DNA of 64,000 bases, from the NCBI GenBank assembly GCA_030549495.1, contig JAUIRK010000293.1, positions 124,001-188,000 of the forward strand, written 5' to 3'. Under the pieces are notes generated by a model, which worked only from the letters and a program-made list of their open reading frames with translations, did no database searches and had not been told where the DNA came from. Below are positions 10,937 to 21,955 of this stretch, piece after piece. The first letter of the stretch is position 1, and each line of letters begins with the position of its first letter. Both the position numbers and the translations under genes were made by a program. Source of the DNA: Nectonema munidae. Taxonomy: Eukaryota > Nematomorpha > Nectonematoida > Nectonematidae.

Positions 10937-12870
10937 TCACAATACTTGCAAGTTATAGTTTTTTTTATCACAAGAATGTTCTTTACAACAAGCTTTTGAG
11001 CAAATGGAACATCTTTTTCTTGAAGATTTTTTACAAATAAAAGATCTTCTTGGGGTTTCTTTTTTATTTACTTTTTTAGAAGTTTGAGCTTGCGTGCTTG
11101 ATGTGAAAAATTAATCACGTGTTTTAATTCGGTGGAAAGATAAACATTTTCTCATCTTTTTTTCATATATGCCAATGAAAGTTTTTCTCCTAAATTTTTG
11201 AGAACATGTTTTCTTGATTGATACTAACCATTTTTCTTTGCAATTAGGTACGCGTTGAGACATGCCACGTCAAGCATGTTGAAGAACATCAGGACAACAC
11301 CACCTTTTGTCTTGTTATAAAAATTAATTAAATCAGGTATTCTCTTTTCATTGACAAAATCAGAAGCATAAAAATTACTTGATAAAAGACATACAGTCTT
11401 ATTTTTTGGCTGTATAAGATAAAATTATGATTTTGTTTTCGTTATCATATTTGAAATCTGTAGAGCCAGAGCCGATCTTGAATGGAGCCCTTCACCCCTT
11501 GCTCATTCTTTTCATCCCCACCCCATTCTCGCTTAAAAAGTGATTTAGAAAAAAAATGCTCACATTTTTATTAAGCCACATAATTCAGATATATACTGAT
11601 TGAGTCGATGACAGTCTCCATTATATGTTTATTTTTCGTGTTTTAGCAGCAGCAAAATTATTGGTGACTTCGTCAAAATCAACACAATCGAGAACCCCAA
11701 GCCCCACCCCCTAAGGTTGTCGACTGGGCAATGAAATGCCGCCCCAGGGGAATTGCCCTCCCCCTTGATACGGCCCTGTGTAGAGCTAACTTCTCTACCT
11801 TTGGAGTTTTTGAAAGATAAAGGAAGTTCTTTCTTGTTTTGACAAATAGTTCCGACTAAAGTAAGATTTTTTTCAAGAAGTTTGACGGCCAAACGATGGG
11901 TTGTAAAAATATGATCAAGCGTAATATTTCTGCCAGTTTTTTCAAAAGGTTTCACTAACTCTAGGCAAGTTTTTTCTGCTAAATTAATTGTTCTTGCGTT
12001 GTTTTCCTTTCCCAATTAAATTATTCCATTGAGAGCATAACTTGAGTTAGCTTCACAAATCCAGAATATCTTCAATCTACACTTTATAGGCTTAGAAGTC
12101 ATATATGTTTTGCGAGGTATTCTTCCTCGATAGCCGTCATCTATAGTTAAAAATTCATCTGCAATATAGTGACGCCTTTGAGCCAGTAAAAACAATTCCC
12201 ATATTTCTCTAATTGCTGCAAGTTTATCACTTTCTTTTCTTTGCTTTCTTGTGAGAACGTTATCAAATCTCAAGCATCTGAGTAGAAGTTTCAAACGGGA
12301 AAAAGCCATGCAAGATCTATAAAAAGGCTTACTCTCTTTTTCTTTGTAAAAGTCATTCAAATCACAAAAATTGTCACGATCAGCACCTGATCGTATGAGA
12401 AAACCAAATGAAGCTTCTAATTCTTCATGTAAACTTTGAAAACAATTTAGAAGCAAACTTTGACGGATTTAAAGTCCTTATCAAAAGAAGTTTTCGATTT
12501 GTGCATTTTAGGATATGTCTTGTAATTTTTTCAAGGGAAGTTCAAACCAAACAGCTCTTTTTCATACATACTTTTTGACAGAGTTCTTCCTTTTTCTGTA
12601 AAAATGTTTCGTCTCAATCGCACCAAATTTTCTCCCAATTTACTTTCCCACTTTACTCCATATACATTGTTTTCCTCTTCAGAAGATGAATCTTCGGTAC
12701 TCTCTTTTTCAGAAAAAAATAGTGAAATCTTCTGATTCCTCTTCGAAAACTACATTAGTGACCTGTAAATTTTCTTCAATATTTTCGTCTTCACTTGGAA
12801 TATTCGTAAATTCTGTAGTCATCCACATCTAAATCGTCGTCGCACAACTTACTTATTTTTAACAGGCTGC
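10937..12870 (-). pseudogene. piggyBac transposase, interrupted by a MITE (copy 3)
   Basis: On the minus strand the acidic N-terminal part reads SEKESTEDSSSEEENNVYGV. It is followed by the long open segment 12016-12456 with AFSRLKLLLRCLRFDNVLTR (first Asp) and FLTIDDGYRGRIPRKTYM (second Asp; the usual Glu of TIDEQ is Asp here). Then come NITLDHIFTTHRLAVKLLEK (third Asp) and TLVGTICQNKKELPLSFKNS. A hAT MITE sits at 11467-11778, directly after KGREVSS. Reading resumes with DFKYDNENKIMILSY, is then frameshifted, and ends in a Cys/His finger with SRKRCSICSKACCKEHSCDK. The order and the Cys-rich tail are diagnostic for piggyBac. The MITE, frameshifts near the N-terminus and the degraded fourth Asp region make it inactive. 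Confidence 0.88.
11467..11778. mobile_element. hAT-type MITE nested in piggyBac copy 3, 312 bp
   Basis: The insertion is flanked by a perfect 8-bp direct repeat TGTAGAGC (11459-11466 and 11779-11786), the length made by hAT transposases. It starts CAGAGCCGATCTTGAA, and its end reads in reverse complement CAGGGCCGTATCAAGG, an imperfect terminal inverted repeat. It is C-rich in its outer parts and has no coding capacity. It splits the transposase frame and so arrived after the piggyBac. Confidence 0.9.
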
Positions 12871-13302
12871 ATGCTTCGATAAAAGACTTTCTTTTGGGCA
12901 TATTGTAAAATATATGAAAAGCCGAAAAGAAAACAGATAAGACATAAAGCATGATAGATGATCCATATAATCGTGTGACAGGCGGAAATAAAATGTATAT
13001 TTATTCTCTTTCATTATATCAAGCTTCAAATAACAGCTGTTGTATGTATTACAAAAGCAACATAGCAAATCTCAAAGAAAGTGTTTGACTAAAAAATGTA
13101 GTCAGTTTCAATAGAGATAAAAAACTTAAAATATAAATTTTTATCATCGGTATCAAAATTTGTATTTTGCATATGTTTTAGCTTATTATGTAAAGAAATT
13201 GTACTCTTAATTATGAAGTTTTTTCTTGATTTTTAAAAAAGTAATTAATTTATTAAAATTGGATGACTACATTGTGTAGTCATTTATCCTGATAAGGGTT
13301 CA

Positions 13303-13789
13303 TCGAAGTGTTAGGTTTTAATTTGCATCTGCAAAGAAATATGGGGAGATAAACAAGAAATACTAGGGCTTCCTACATTCCTTCCATACACCGATCTAAT
13401 AAAACACTGACATTCGTAATTTTAAAATTTAAAGAATATGTGGTTTATCTGAAAAAATTATTGAAAAGTCAAATTTCGAAAATCGAAATTAAAACGAATA
13501 TAAATATAATTTATGACTAATTAATTAAAAAAAGGTTTTAATTAATGAAAAAAAATTATAGGGGTTTTTAATCATTGAAAAGTTCTAAATAAATGAGAGA
13601 GTTTGTAAACTCTTGAGAATTCTATGTATACTTTTTAATAGGCAGTTAAATAAATATATGTTGGAGTGTTTTATCTTTATAACAATAGTCCTTTTGTTCC
13701 ATTATAATAAAAGTGGAGAAAAAAAAGTTAATTACAGTGTCCTTAGACATTGGTTCGGCAAAATGCAAGTTAATATATTGGGTGCGTTT
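13303..13789. other. A+T-rich spacer
   Basis: A 69-codon open frame at 13613-13822 has no recognisable feature and runs into the inverted repeat that follows. I see no gene. Confidence 0.45.
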
Positions 13790-14163
13790 TTTTACCCAAA
13801 TAAACTCCAAAAATCAAAATAAACTTAAAAAAATTATAATAATTTATAATTTTTCAATATCATAAATTATATTCAAAATTTTTGACTAGAATCGATTTTG
13901 TAAAAAAGATATATAATAGTCTATAACCGTGTTTCTCAACCTTTTTTTACTCATGGACCTCTTTTCACTTCTTTTTTTCTTGGTGCATCCCTTCATAAAA
14001 ATTGGATAAAAAAATACTTATTTTAATATTTTTTACTAATAAAATTTTTGAGGTTATGATAAAGAACTCATATTGAAATAAAAGCTAAATTTTTCAATAT
14101 AATTTATAAATTATTATAATTTTTTTAAGTTTATTTTGATTTTTTGAGTTTATTTGGGTAAAG
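13790..14163. repeat. Inverted repeat, arms of about 60-65 bp
   Basis: The left arm (13790-13855) and right arm (about 14095-14163) are reverse complements over blocks such as ACCCAAATAAACTC, ATCAAAATAAACTTAAAAAA and ATTATAATAATTTATAA, with few mismatches. The central part contains GTGTTTCTCAACC followed by ACTCATGGACCTC (13927-13963), which resembles the end of a Charlie-like hAT element. A fold-back element or a hAT MITE inserted between arms is possible. Confidence 0.65.
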
Positions 14164-14584
14164 AGACACACTGGTTAATATTTAAAATATTCGGAAACAT
14201 GCAAACTAACATTATTTAAAAGAGTTTATAATCTTAGCAAATATTTAATGTTAATCCAAATAAAAGAAAGGCATTTCACATGAAGAAGAAATGAAGATTG
14301 AAATTCTCAAATTTTAAAAACAACTTTAAAAATAATGCAAAAACATCAAGAACTAGTTTCTGATGATTTTATATACGAAAAGAAAAAGGTTTATTCATTT
14401 CATAATTATGTATATTTCAATTACACTAATATATATGAATCATCTTGAATAATTTGTTGAATTTTAAAATAATTATTTTTAAATGTTCCAAAATAGGCAG
14501 TGAAATCGAAATAAAATGGAAACAATATTTTAACAATACTTCTAAGAAAAATAAGAGTTATGAATTAATAATGGTAAATATGTC
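14164..14584. other. A+T-rich spacer
   Basis: I see nothing that can be assigned here. Confidence 0.5.
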
Positions 14585-15028
14585 AACCGGTCTAGAGTAC
14601 TAAAGAGATGGCATACTTGTTGACGTCAAAATCCAAAAAATATCAAGCAAAATGGTGAGATTTCCTAGTTGTGTAAACATTAAACTGTAAAAAAAATAGT
14701 CATATCAAAGCTGAGAGTTTAAAACATATATATTTAAATGATTTTATTTAAATGTTGACATTAAGGTGTTTATTAGGGAGAGTACATTGTCAAAGTTATT
14801 TTTACCTGTTGTGGGATACTATTGGGATGACATACTTCCTGAATTCAAAATCCACAAAATATCAAGTAATATGGTGAGGTTTCCCAGTTATGTAAACATT
14901 AAATTGAAATAAAAAAACAGTCATATGGGCTGAGAGTTTAAAACCTATACATTTTAATCGTTTCATTTAAATGTTAATAATACTTACGTGTTAGCAGGGA
15001 GAGTACATGGTCAAAGTTATTTGAAAGA
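14585..15028. repeat. Tandem duplication, two units of about 220-230 bp
   Basis: Unit A (about 14585-14808) and unit B (about 14812-15028) align along their length. Shared blocks in the same order include CAAAATCCA...AAATATCAAG, ATGGTGAG, TGTAAACATTAAA, GCTGAGAGTTTAAAAC and GGGAGAGTACAT then GTCAAAGTTATTT. Divergence looks like roughly 15-20%, so the duplication is old. No coding frame is maintained across the units. Confidence 0.8.
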
Positions 15029-15467
15029 GGAAAGGTTACAATATTTTTAACCGGCTGTCTATGTAAATTTTTATCACATATCTTATATTTGTTATTTTTA
15101 AAATACTGATTAAAGCATCAGAATATTTATCGAAAGATATCACTAAATACCAGAAGATATCAAAGATTAATTTAATATTGATTCTAGTAGCGTTTGATTT
15201 ATTCAATCTAAATACATGGATTATTTTATTAAAAATGTTGATTTCTACTTTTTTGAAGGTTTAATGTTAGAATTTTGGTTTGGATTTCATACTTTATAGT
15301 AATGAAATTTTGTAATTTTATAACATGAAACTTCATTTCAAATTGATATAATAATAACTGAATGTATTTGTCATATTTGAATAAATCATCTAATAATTTT
15401 AGTTTTAATAAGCTTTGTTTGACTATTTAAATGGTAAACGAAGAACAGTTTCCAGAAGAGAAAAGTT
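15029..15467. other. A+T-rich spacer
   Basis: I see no gene or repeat in this stretch. Confidence 0.5.
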
Positions 15468-15833
15468 ACCACATTTAGTGTTACACACGGACACGAAAAT
15501 TTGGTTCGAACGAACACGAACAAACTCAACCTATAGTCGAACGGACACGAACAATAACGGACACTAGCGAACATCATATACTAGTGAATCTTACATACGG
15601 AGACAGACTCATTTACTCACACGCACACACACATCAAACACATACACACACAAACTCTAAAATGTTGGCATATATAACCAGCATAGATTGACAATCACAA
15701 TGCTGTTTTATTTCACATGTGTTTTTCTATTCATGCAAAGTTGAACATTGTCATTGAGACCATTTGTCACTTTTCACACCAAATTTCTGCATCGATTAAC
15801 ATCTAACTTTCATATTGATTTATACCTAAACTA

Positions 15834-17735
15834 ATGAGTATAGTTAAAATAACCAAACATGAAGAAATAGTTAATCGTTTGTTCGATCCAGAGCGGCAAC
15901 AAAGACGAGAATTGTGGCAGTTTATCAAACTTTTGGCTCCAACTGATGAGAAAAAGAAGTGGAAATCTAAAGAAGCTATCGGTGCGTTTTGTTTAAAGTG
16001 CCAAAAAACAATCAATTATTCCGTGGGTACTTCAAAGCAAATATTGCGACACATGGAACAAAATCATTCAGAAGATCTGGGCACTAATTCCTCAACAAAA
16101 AAGTTCAGCTTCCAACAGCAAACCATTCAAAAAGCGTTCAAGAAATTGAAGCCAGTGAATGAATCATCGGCTCAAAAAGGTCATTTTCTTCTTTTGAAAT
16201 GGATCGCTAAATCCTACCTGCCTTTGTCAATTGTTGAAGATCCAGGATTCATTGAATACAACAATTTTTTAAATGCAATGGAACAAAAATACACGTTGCC
16301 TTCTCGTACAACAATAACAAGGTTGTTGTGCAGTACATTTGCAGATACGCTTTTTATCATCAAGTCCATGATCCAAAAAGAATGTGATTATTATTCACTT
16401 ACAAGTGATATTTGGACATCAAGAACATCTGAAGCATATATTTCGTTGATGCTTCATTACATCACTGAGGATTTTGTTATGAAAGTCGTTACGTTGAGAT
16501 GTGCTACGTTCAGTGAAGTAAGACACACCGGTTCCGAAATTGCAAACATCGTGAAGCAGTCGGTAGAGGATGCAAACATGTCCTTAGAGAATATGGTTGT
16601 TTATGACACTGATAACGCATCCAATGCAGCAAAATCAGCGCGAGAATTGGGTGTAAATCACCAAGGTTGTGTTGCACATTCTCTAAGGTTGATTGTGCAA
16701 AAATTTATTCGGTGGAAGGGTGAGAGTAAAACAGCTACCGACATTGTTTCCAAATGTTTAAAGGAAATTGCAGACGCTATTGTAATACTCCGAGAATATG
16801 CTAAATATTTCAGTAGTAGCATAATTGGATTTCAATGGTTGAAAAAATCCATGGAACGGAAAAATTAGCCACCAAAGAAGATTCCGTTAGATGTTATTAC
16901 TCGTTGGAATTCAACTGTACACATGTTAAAAGTATGCTTCGACATTAGATTGCATTTGGATGCGTTCTGTTCATTTATCCAGACGGAAGAAGGTCGTGCG
17001 GCTTTTTCAAACTGCGTCAAAATTATACAACAACGCTTTGATGAAGCAACAGAAGCGTTGTCGGGGGAAAATTATCCGACGTGGTAACGCTGCCAGTATT
17101 AAGAATGATCATGATTCATTTGATTGAATACAAAGTTTTACAGGGAGTTTCCCACACTGTTTTGTACGAGGATATTGCTGCTGATACGGTAGAAGCATTC
17201 TGGTGAGAAGTTTTAAATGAATTAGCCAGCCGTTTTCAAGGGTTGCAGATTTCGTTGCTCTGGACAATATTGCTGGATCCAAGACTAACAGGGATGAATG
17301 GCTTTTCTATAGAAGAGCGCTGAACCGCAAAAGAAGAGCTTCTAAATCAAATGAAAAGTGCCACACCACAACTTCTTCATGTGGAGAAACATAAGTATCG
17401 TGATGATGCCGGTCCTTCAAGGACAAATAACTCCTTGCTTGGAGACATTTTTTCCACACCAGGAAGCGATGAAATGATGAAGGAAGATTTCAGAAGAAAT
17501 TGAAAAATATTTATCGCTAGGCAAACAATCAAAAATACTTGATCCGCTTCAATGGTGGAACGCCAATCGCGATACATTTCCTGTATTGGCTTGGCTGAGT
17601 CGAAAGTGGATGTCCGCTGTTTCTACAAGCGTGTCATCAGAACGTTTGTTTTCACGAACAGGTGCAACTGTGACTTCAAGAAGAGCGAGGTTGAAGGATG
17701 ATAACGTTGAAATGTTAACATGTACTCATGATAAC
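15834..17735 (+). pseudogene. BED-finger hAT transposase (outer element)
   Basis: The first 344 codons are open. They contain a BED zinc finger (C53, C56, H73, H78 in FCLKCQ...RHMEQNH), the LPLSIVEDPGF block, the first catalytic Asp in SLTSDIWTSRTSE (D192), the VYDTDNASNAAKSAR box with D260, and the C279-x2-H282 motif GCVAHSLRL. A TAG at 16866 ends this frame. Reading continues with VITRWNSTVHMLK, LLDPRLTGM and the dimerisation domain DPLQWWNANRDTFPVLAWLS with TSVSSERLFSRTGA, across about two frameshifts and a few stops. The final residues before the nested element are LTCTHDN, after which the TAG of the inserted element's end acts as stop. Domain order and total length (about 630 codons) are normal for ZBED-type hAT transposases. 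It is inactive in this form. Confidence 0.9.
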
Positions 17736-19448
17736 TAGTGATGGGACGATACAAAAATTAATAACGATTCCGATTCTACTTAATATACCTGTTCCCGTTA
17801 CGATTCCCGATACAATTCCGATTCTAAAATATTACAACTTGAAATAACTTTTTAATATTATTTTGAACTTCAATTAATTTCTATCACTTTTTGCAAATAA
17901 ATATCCTCAATATGAAAGCAAAATTATATAAATAATCCACTTTTGAAAATTTTTAGTATAAATTTTGAAAATTAAAAAAACTTGTCATAATTTTGAGCAG
18001 TGAGAAGCATATTCAGCTTATAATGATAGAATAAAATTTTATTAATATTACATAGAGATCTTGAATCAATCGTAATTAAATTGGAGCTTTCGTAAATTAT
18101 AGTGCAAAAACATAAGCATTTCTCCTGTTTTTGCTTCTAAGCGATTTCTTTTAGGAGAATAAATATTTCCTCCAATACTAAAAACTCTTTCACTTTCAAC
18201 TGAAGAAGGCGCAGCACATAAATACTTTTTTGAAAAAAACGCCAATATTGGAAGGTCTTCTTTGTTAGCTTTCCACCATTCAAACGGACTTGAGTTTTTT
18301 TCCATTAATTTATATTTTAAATATTTCGTTACTTCAGTCTCTAGTTTTCGAGTTGTTGTTATATATAAAATTGATGACTTCTTTTTCTTGTTTTCTTTCT
18401 CATTTTGAATTTTTCTTTTTTTAATCTCAGTAAAACATTTTTCAAAACTGAAATTGAATTCAACGCTTCGCTCATTATCACTTTTATCTGTATCTGAATC
18501 TGAAAATTCAGCATCATCTGAAATTTCCTTATAAGTTTCATGACTTGGCAGTTCATTTGAAAACCACAAAGAAATTACTTTATCTGCAATTAACCCATCG
18601 TACTCTTCTTCAATAAACTTATTTTTGAAACGTGGATCAAGAAAAGTTTTCTTTCTTTTTATTGGGTTACAGATGTAACAAGTATGAGCTATAAAGTAGA
18701 GAAGGAGTAGCGAGATAAATATATACAATGTACAAACAGTGATGTAATATGAAAAATGTATAAAAAATCTCTTACATTACTTCGACACATGCATAGAGAA
18801 AACATTGAACATAAATATAATGAGAAACATGTGTCTCGACTTAAGCGAATGTTTGACTTATCCAACTTCGAGTTAAGAAAAGTTTCTCCAATGTTATTAG
18901 TTCTTAAATGCGATGGGGACCAGTATCATCTTCGATTTAAGCGAATGATCGACACATCCGACTTACACAATGAGATTTTACAATTAGTTTTAATTTATTA
19001 TTTAAATAAAATTTATTTGAACTAATGTATTTAAGTGAGTGGGTTGTGCGTTGGGCTTGTGTCCCGCACTAGACAAATTACTCATAGTTCGATACATGCG
19101 GTTTTAACATTTAAAATGTACATGAAATTTTTTTATATAAAATTATAACACAAAATTTACAAAAAAAGTAGCTTAAACATAATAATGCACAATTAACACA
19201 AAAAAAAGTTAAATTTTTTTATAATTAAATAATTTTGTCGAATCAAGTGATTCTACACAATAAGTAGTAAAATCATTTATACAATAAAATCCTAAGTAAA
19301 GGAAATCAATGTAACGTATTAACCTCGAATCGTTTTGATATCGGAGCGAGTTGAAATATTTCCACTCCGATTCTGATTTCTGATGCTAGAGAAAATTTCC
19401 GATATTCCGATTATTCCGATACGATTCCGATTAATCGTCCCATCACTA
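17736..19448 (-). mobile_element. hAT element nested in the outer hAT, 1.7 kb
   Basis: The terminal inverted repeats are identical over 15 bp, TAGTGATGGGACGAT at 17736 and its reverse complement ending at 19448. The flanks are ATGATAAC (17728-17735) and ATGATAGC (19449-19456), an 8-bp duplication with one change. Clustered CCGATTC/GATTCCGAT motifs lie just inside both ends. The transposase is present only as a C-terminal half, so this copy is an internal-deletion derivative that would need enzyme from elsewhere. Confidence 0.93.
18066..18728 (-). pseudogene. hAT transposase C-terminal half (nested element)
   Basis: The minus-strand frame contains KTFLDPRFKNKF (the conserved LDPRFK block of hAT transposases), an acidic/lysine-rich linker, and the dimerisation domain SPFEWWKANKEDLPILAFFS with SSVESERVFSIGGNIYSPKR. 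The first 20-25 codons of the open frame (a hydrophobic MYIFISLLLLYF stretch) are upstream filler, not transposase. The BED finger and the two upstream catalytic Asp blocks are absent, consistent with a large internal deletion. The remaining half has no stop, so it may be younger than the outer copy. An open frame at 18756-19025 (+) lies in the subterminal repeat zone and is not considered coding. Confidence 0.88.
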
Positions 19449-19627
19449 ATGATAGCATTAAGTTTATTTCATGAGTCCTTATATTATTAATAAATTTTAT
19501 TTTTACAATTTGTTCGTTTTTGTCCGTTACCAAAGATTTTCAATTATTGGTTCGAACGGACAAACGAACGAACGGCAACGGACGTACTCGAACGTTGTCC
19601 GTTGCCGTGTGCAACCCTAACCACATT

Positions 19628-20750
19628 ACTAGATGTTAACTGCTTTTTCATTCACAATAGTAGTGTAGAGAACCTTAGTTCTGTTACAATAGAATTTATA
19701 TCTGAAGAAACAATAGAGGATCCGCTCTCCTACAATGATATCACACGCACACCATGTAGAAACGTTAATCAATCATTGCTTTAGATATTCATCCTGTTTA
19801 TACTCATATCAATTCCCTTTTAATTATTCAATCATGTGACGACAACCTATCTTGGTTTGTTCACTTTTTAAAATAAATCCTTTTAAATACTTCATATTCC
19901 AAATTTTAGTATAAAGTGATTGCAGTAATTTTAATAATTCAATATTATTATACTTGCTTTTCCCAATTTATTTTTACTCAAAATGTTTCATGAAGGCTAT
20001 AAGTATACTTTGAATAGAGAGACGAAATCCACATCCACTTATATTTGTACGAAGATAAATTCAAAGTTTTGTAAATTTTTCTTATTTAAATAGAAAATGT
20101 TTTTCTTTAGAACAAATTTTTATTCGTTTTTGAAGTATTAATATCTTTTTTGTATTTATCCTCATTGTAGCACTATTTTGAAAGAGCGAAATATCCTTGG
20201 ATAAACACTTAGAATATGTTTGTAGTTCAATTTTATATGTTATTCTTCATTCTTAAGGGTGTTAATTTACATTTAACAAATGAAATGTGTTAAATTAATA
20301 AAGGTTAGAAAAATGTGGGACACTTTTAAACGATTTTCGTGAATTCTGAATTCCATTAATAAAGCCAATGTTTTATTTTAATTTTCCTCTTACATATACT
20401 AGCTAAAACAAAGTTGAAAAAATTGATCTGACTCGCTAGCTTTTTAAAAAAAAAATTAAATTTTGAAATCATTAAATATCCAGTCATGTTTAATTTTAGT
20501 TATTTTAACAAATAAAAAAAGTTATATTATATAAGATTGTATTTAAACTTTAAAAGGTCTAAAAACAACAACGATACATACAAAGTATAACATTCCTAGT
20601 CAAATTCAGACTTTGGCTTTTTAAATTTCGGTTTTTGAATAGGTTTAGAGGTTTTTCATGGCATCAGCATAATCTATCTTTTCTTATTTTGATATCAAAT
20701 ATGAAAAACTTTATACGTTTTTATACTTTTATATTTTTTTCTTTTAAGTT
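19628..20750. other. A+T-rich stretch without a gene
   Basis: I see no coding or repeat structure that can be supported. Open frames are short and lack recognisable motifs. Confidence 0.5.
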
Positions 20751-20796
20751 GTACCCCCCCCCCCCCCCCCCATAAAAATTTCTGGATACGCACCTG
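20751..20796. repeat. C18 homopolymer next to a hAT-like end
   Basis: Eighteen consecutive C (20754-20771) are followed by ATTTCTGGATACGCACCTG. On the minus strand this reads CAGGTGCGTATCCAGAAAT and then a long G run, the same layout as other hAT MITE termini in this window. The partner end was not found. Confidence 0.5.
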
Positions 20797-21180
20797 CCTA
20801 AGTTGATTAGTAACATTGGTAAACTTTTGTTGCATTTAAGAGGAAAAATTCTTTACGTCAATCATTTTCAATCTGAAGCGATGATTCGCTATTGTTTCTA
20901 CACAATGCGTGAGGTAGCACTGTAAGAGAGCTGATGCTCTATTGTTTTTTATTATATAAGGTGTACTCACTGCAACAGAGCAGCAGTTAGCACCTAGCAA
21001 GCTTCCATTCTGGAAACTTTTGTATTCTGGAAACTTTTCGCCTAGAACCATTTAAATGTGATTAAAAGTTTGAAGAGTAATAACACGGAGCATATGCATA
21101 GAATTTTTAATAGTAGATTAAAGAATGTTTTGTTATTACTTTATTCTTATCGGATACAATTCTTCTATCGAATTCTCTGT
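20797..21180. other. Spacer without recognised features
   Basis: A 71-codon minus-strand open frame (20836-21051) shows no known motif. I see nothing else. Confidence 0.4.
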
Positions 21181-21955
21181 TTTTCCTGATTCTTTCAATT
21201 TAAATAAAGTCATAGCAATTTATAAAAATGAAGAGTAAAAACTAGTATCTAATTACCGCATTATCTCGATTATCTTTTTTAGATAAAATAATTGAAAAAA
21301 TCTTATATTCTCAGATTTATAATTCTTTTCTAATAAGTTTTTGTTAAACAGAGATTTGGGTACGTATAAATAACTCAAGCCAAAATCTTCATTTCATCTT
21401 TTTAAATTCTATATATGAGAGGCTTGGCAGTGGCGTACCAAGAGGGGCAGTGCGCTCCTAGTGCAGTATTTATTTGTATTAATATATCATCAATAATGGA
21501 GATAATTTAAACTTAAATAGTAATGTAATAATGTTTGCTACACTTTTTATTACAATTTTCAATACCTATATACCTGTATTATTTGCGTCCTACCCTAGAC
21601 ATTAAAGATGGGTACGCCACTAGCTGGAGTCTAAATCTGATATTAAAGCAATTCTCTTGGATCTATCTAATGCTTTCAATAGTGTTGATCATTGTAAATT
21701 AATTAATTAATTGAAATGCTATGGTTTTTCCAATAAGTCTTCAACCATTATGTCATCCTACTTGTTTACAATGCGTGTGTTTGGATGATTTTTGTCTTCA
21801 ATTCAAATTGTGTCTAGTAGAGTGGCCCAAGTCTCTTTTTCGGGGCCACTACTTTATTAATGATGTTCTAGTCTTTTTAAAAACATGTTCATTGTATAGT
21901 TTTAAATTAGGAAATCTGACACTAACCCCGACTTTAGAGTATTAAAAAACTAGAT
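21181..21955 (+). pseudogene. LINE reverse-transcriptase fragment
   Basis: The plus strand reads PDSFNLNKVIAIYKNEE, then LVSNYRIISIIF...DKIIEKILYSQIYN and INNSSQNLHFIFLNSIYE. After a MITE insertion it continues SKSDIKAILLDLSNAFNSVD, LINKLKCYGFS, LMSSYLFTMRVFGFLSSIQI, SSRVAQVSFSGPLL and LINDVLVFLKT. These are successive reverse-transcriptase blocks of a CR1/Jockey-type non-LTR retrotransposon: the NYRPISLL block, the DLSKAFDTVDH block with the first catalytic Asp, and the GVPQGSILGPLLF block. The A/GADD box is not recognisable and the reading needs several frame changes. It is a 5'- and 3'-truncated LINE relic of about 590 bp excluding the insertion. Confidence 0.85.
21428..21622. mobile_element. 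hAT-type MITE inside the LINE relic, about 195 bp
   Basis: The insert starts CAGTGGCGTACC and ends GGTACGCCACTA, inverted repeats of 11-12 bp. It separates the LINE codons for NSIYE from those for SKSDIK, so the position of the insertion is clear from the protein. The flanks GGCTTGG and GCTGGAG suggest a degraded target duplication. Confidence 0.75.

Larger units (their letters stand above)
10788..13298 (-). mobile_element. piggyBac element with both ends preserved (copy 3)
   Basis: The left end is TTAA (10784-10787) then CCCTTATCAGGATA. The right end is TATCCTGATAAGGG followed by TTCA (13299-13302), a one-base-changed TTAA. The terminal inverted repeats match perfectly over 14 bp. Each end also carries an inner palindrome, TGACTACAATTTGTAGTCA at 10831-10849 and TGACTACATTGTGTAGTCA at 13264-13282, which may be transposase-binding sites. 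The total is 2511 bp, or 2191 bp without the 312-bp MITE and its 8-bp duplication, a normal size for piggyBac. Confidence 0.92.
15476..19619 (+). mobile_element. hAT element, 4.1 kb, hosting a second hAT
   Basis: The element is flanked by a perfect 8-bp target duplication ACCACATT (15468-15475 and 19620-19627). Its termini are TAGTGTTACACACGG and, in reverse complement from the right, TAGGGTTGCACACGG, matching at 13 of 15 positions. Next to both ends lie many copies of short GAACGGACA/CGAACGAAC-type motifs (15485-15570 and 19505-19605), probably transposase-binding subterminal repeats. A BED-finger transposase fills 15834-17735, and a complete second hAT (17736-19448) lies inside. Confidence 0.92.

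Noticed and set aside
18756-19025. A gene of 89 codons inside the nested hAT
   Set aside because: It overlaps repeated TTAAGCGAATG-type motifs of the subterminal zone and has no conserved domain.
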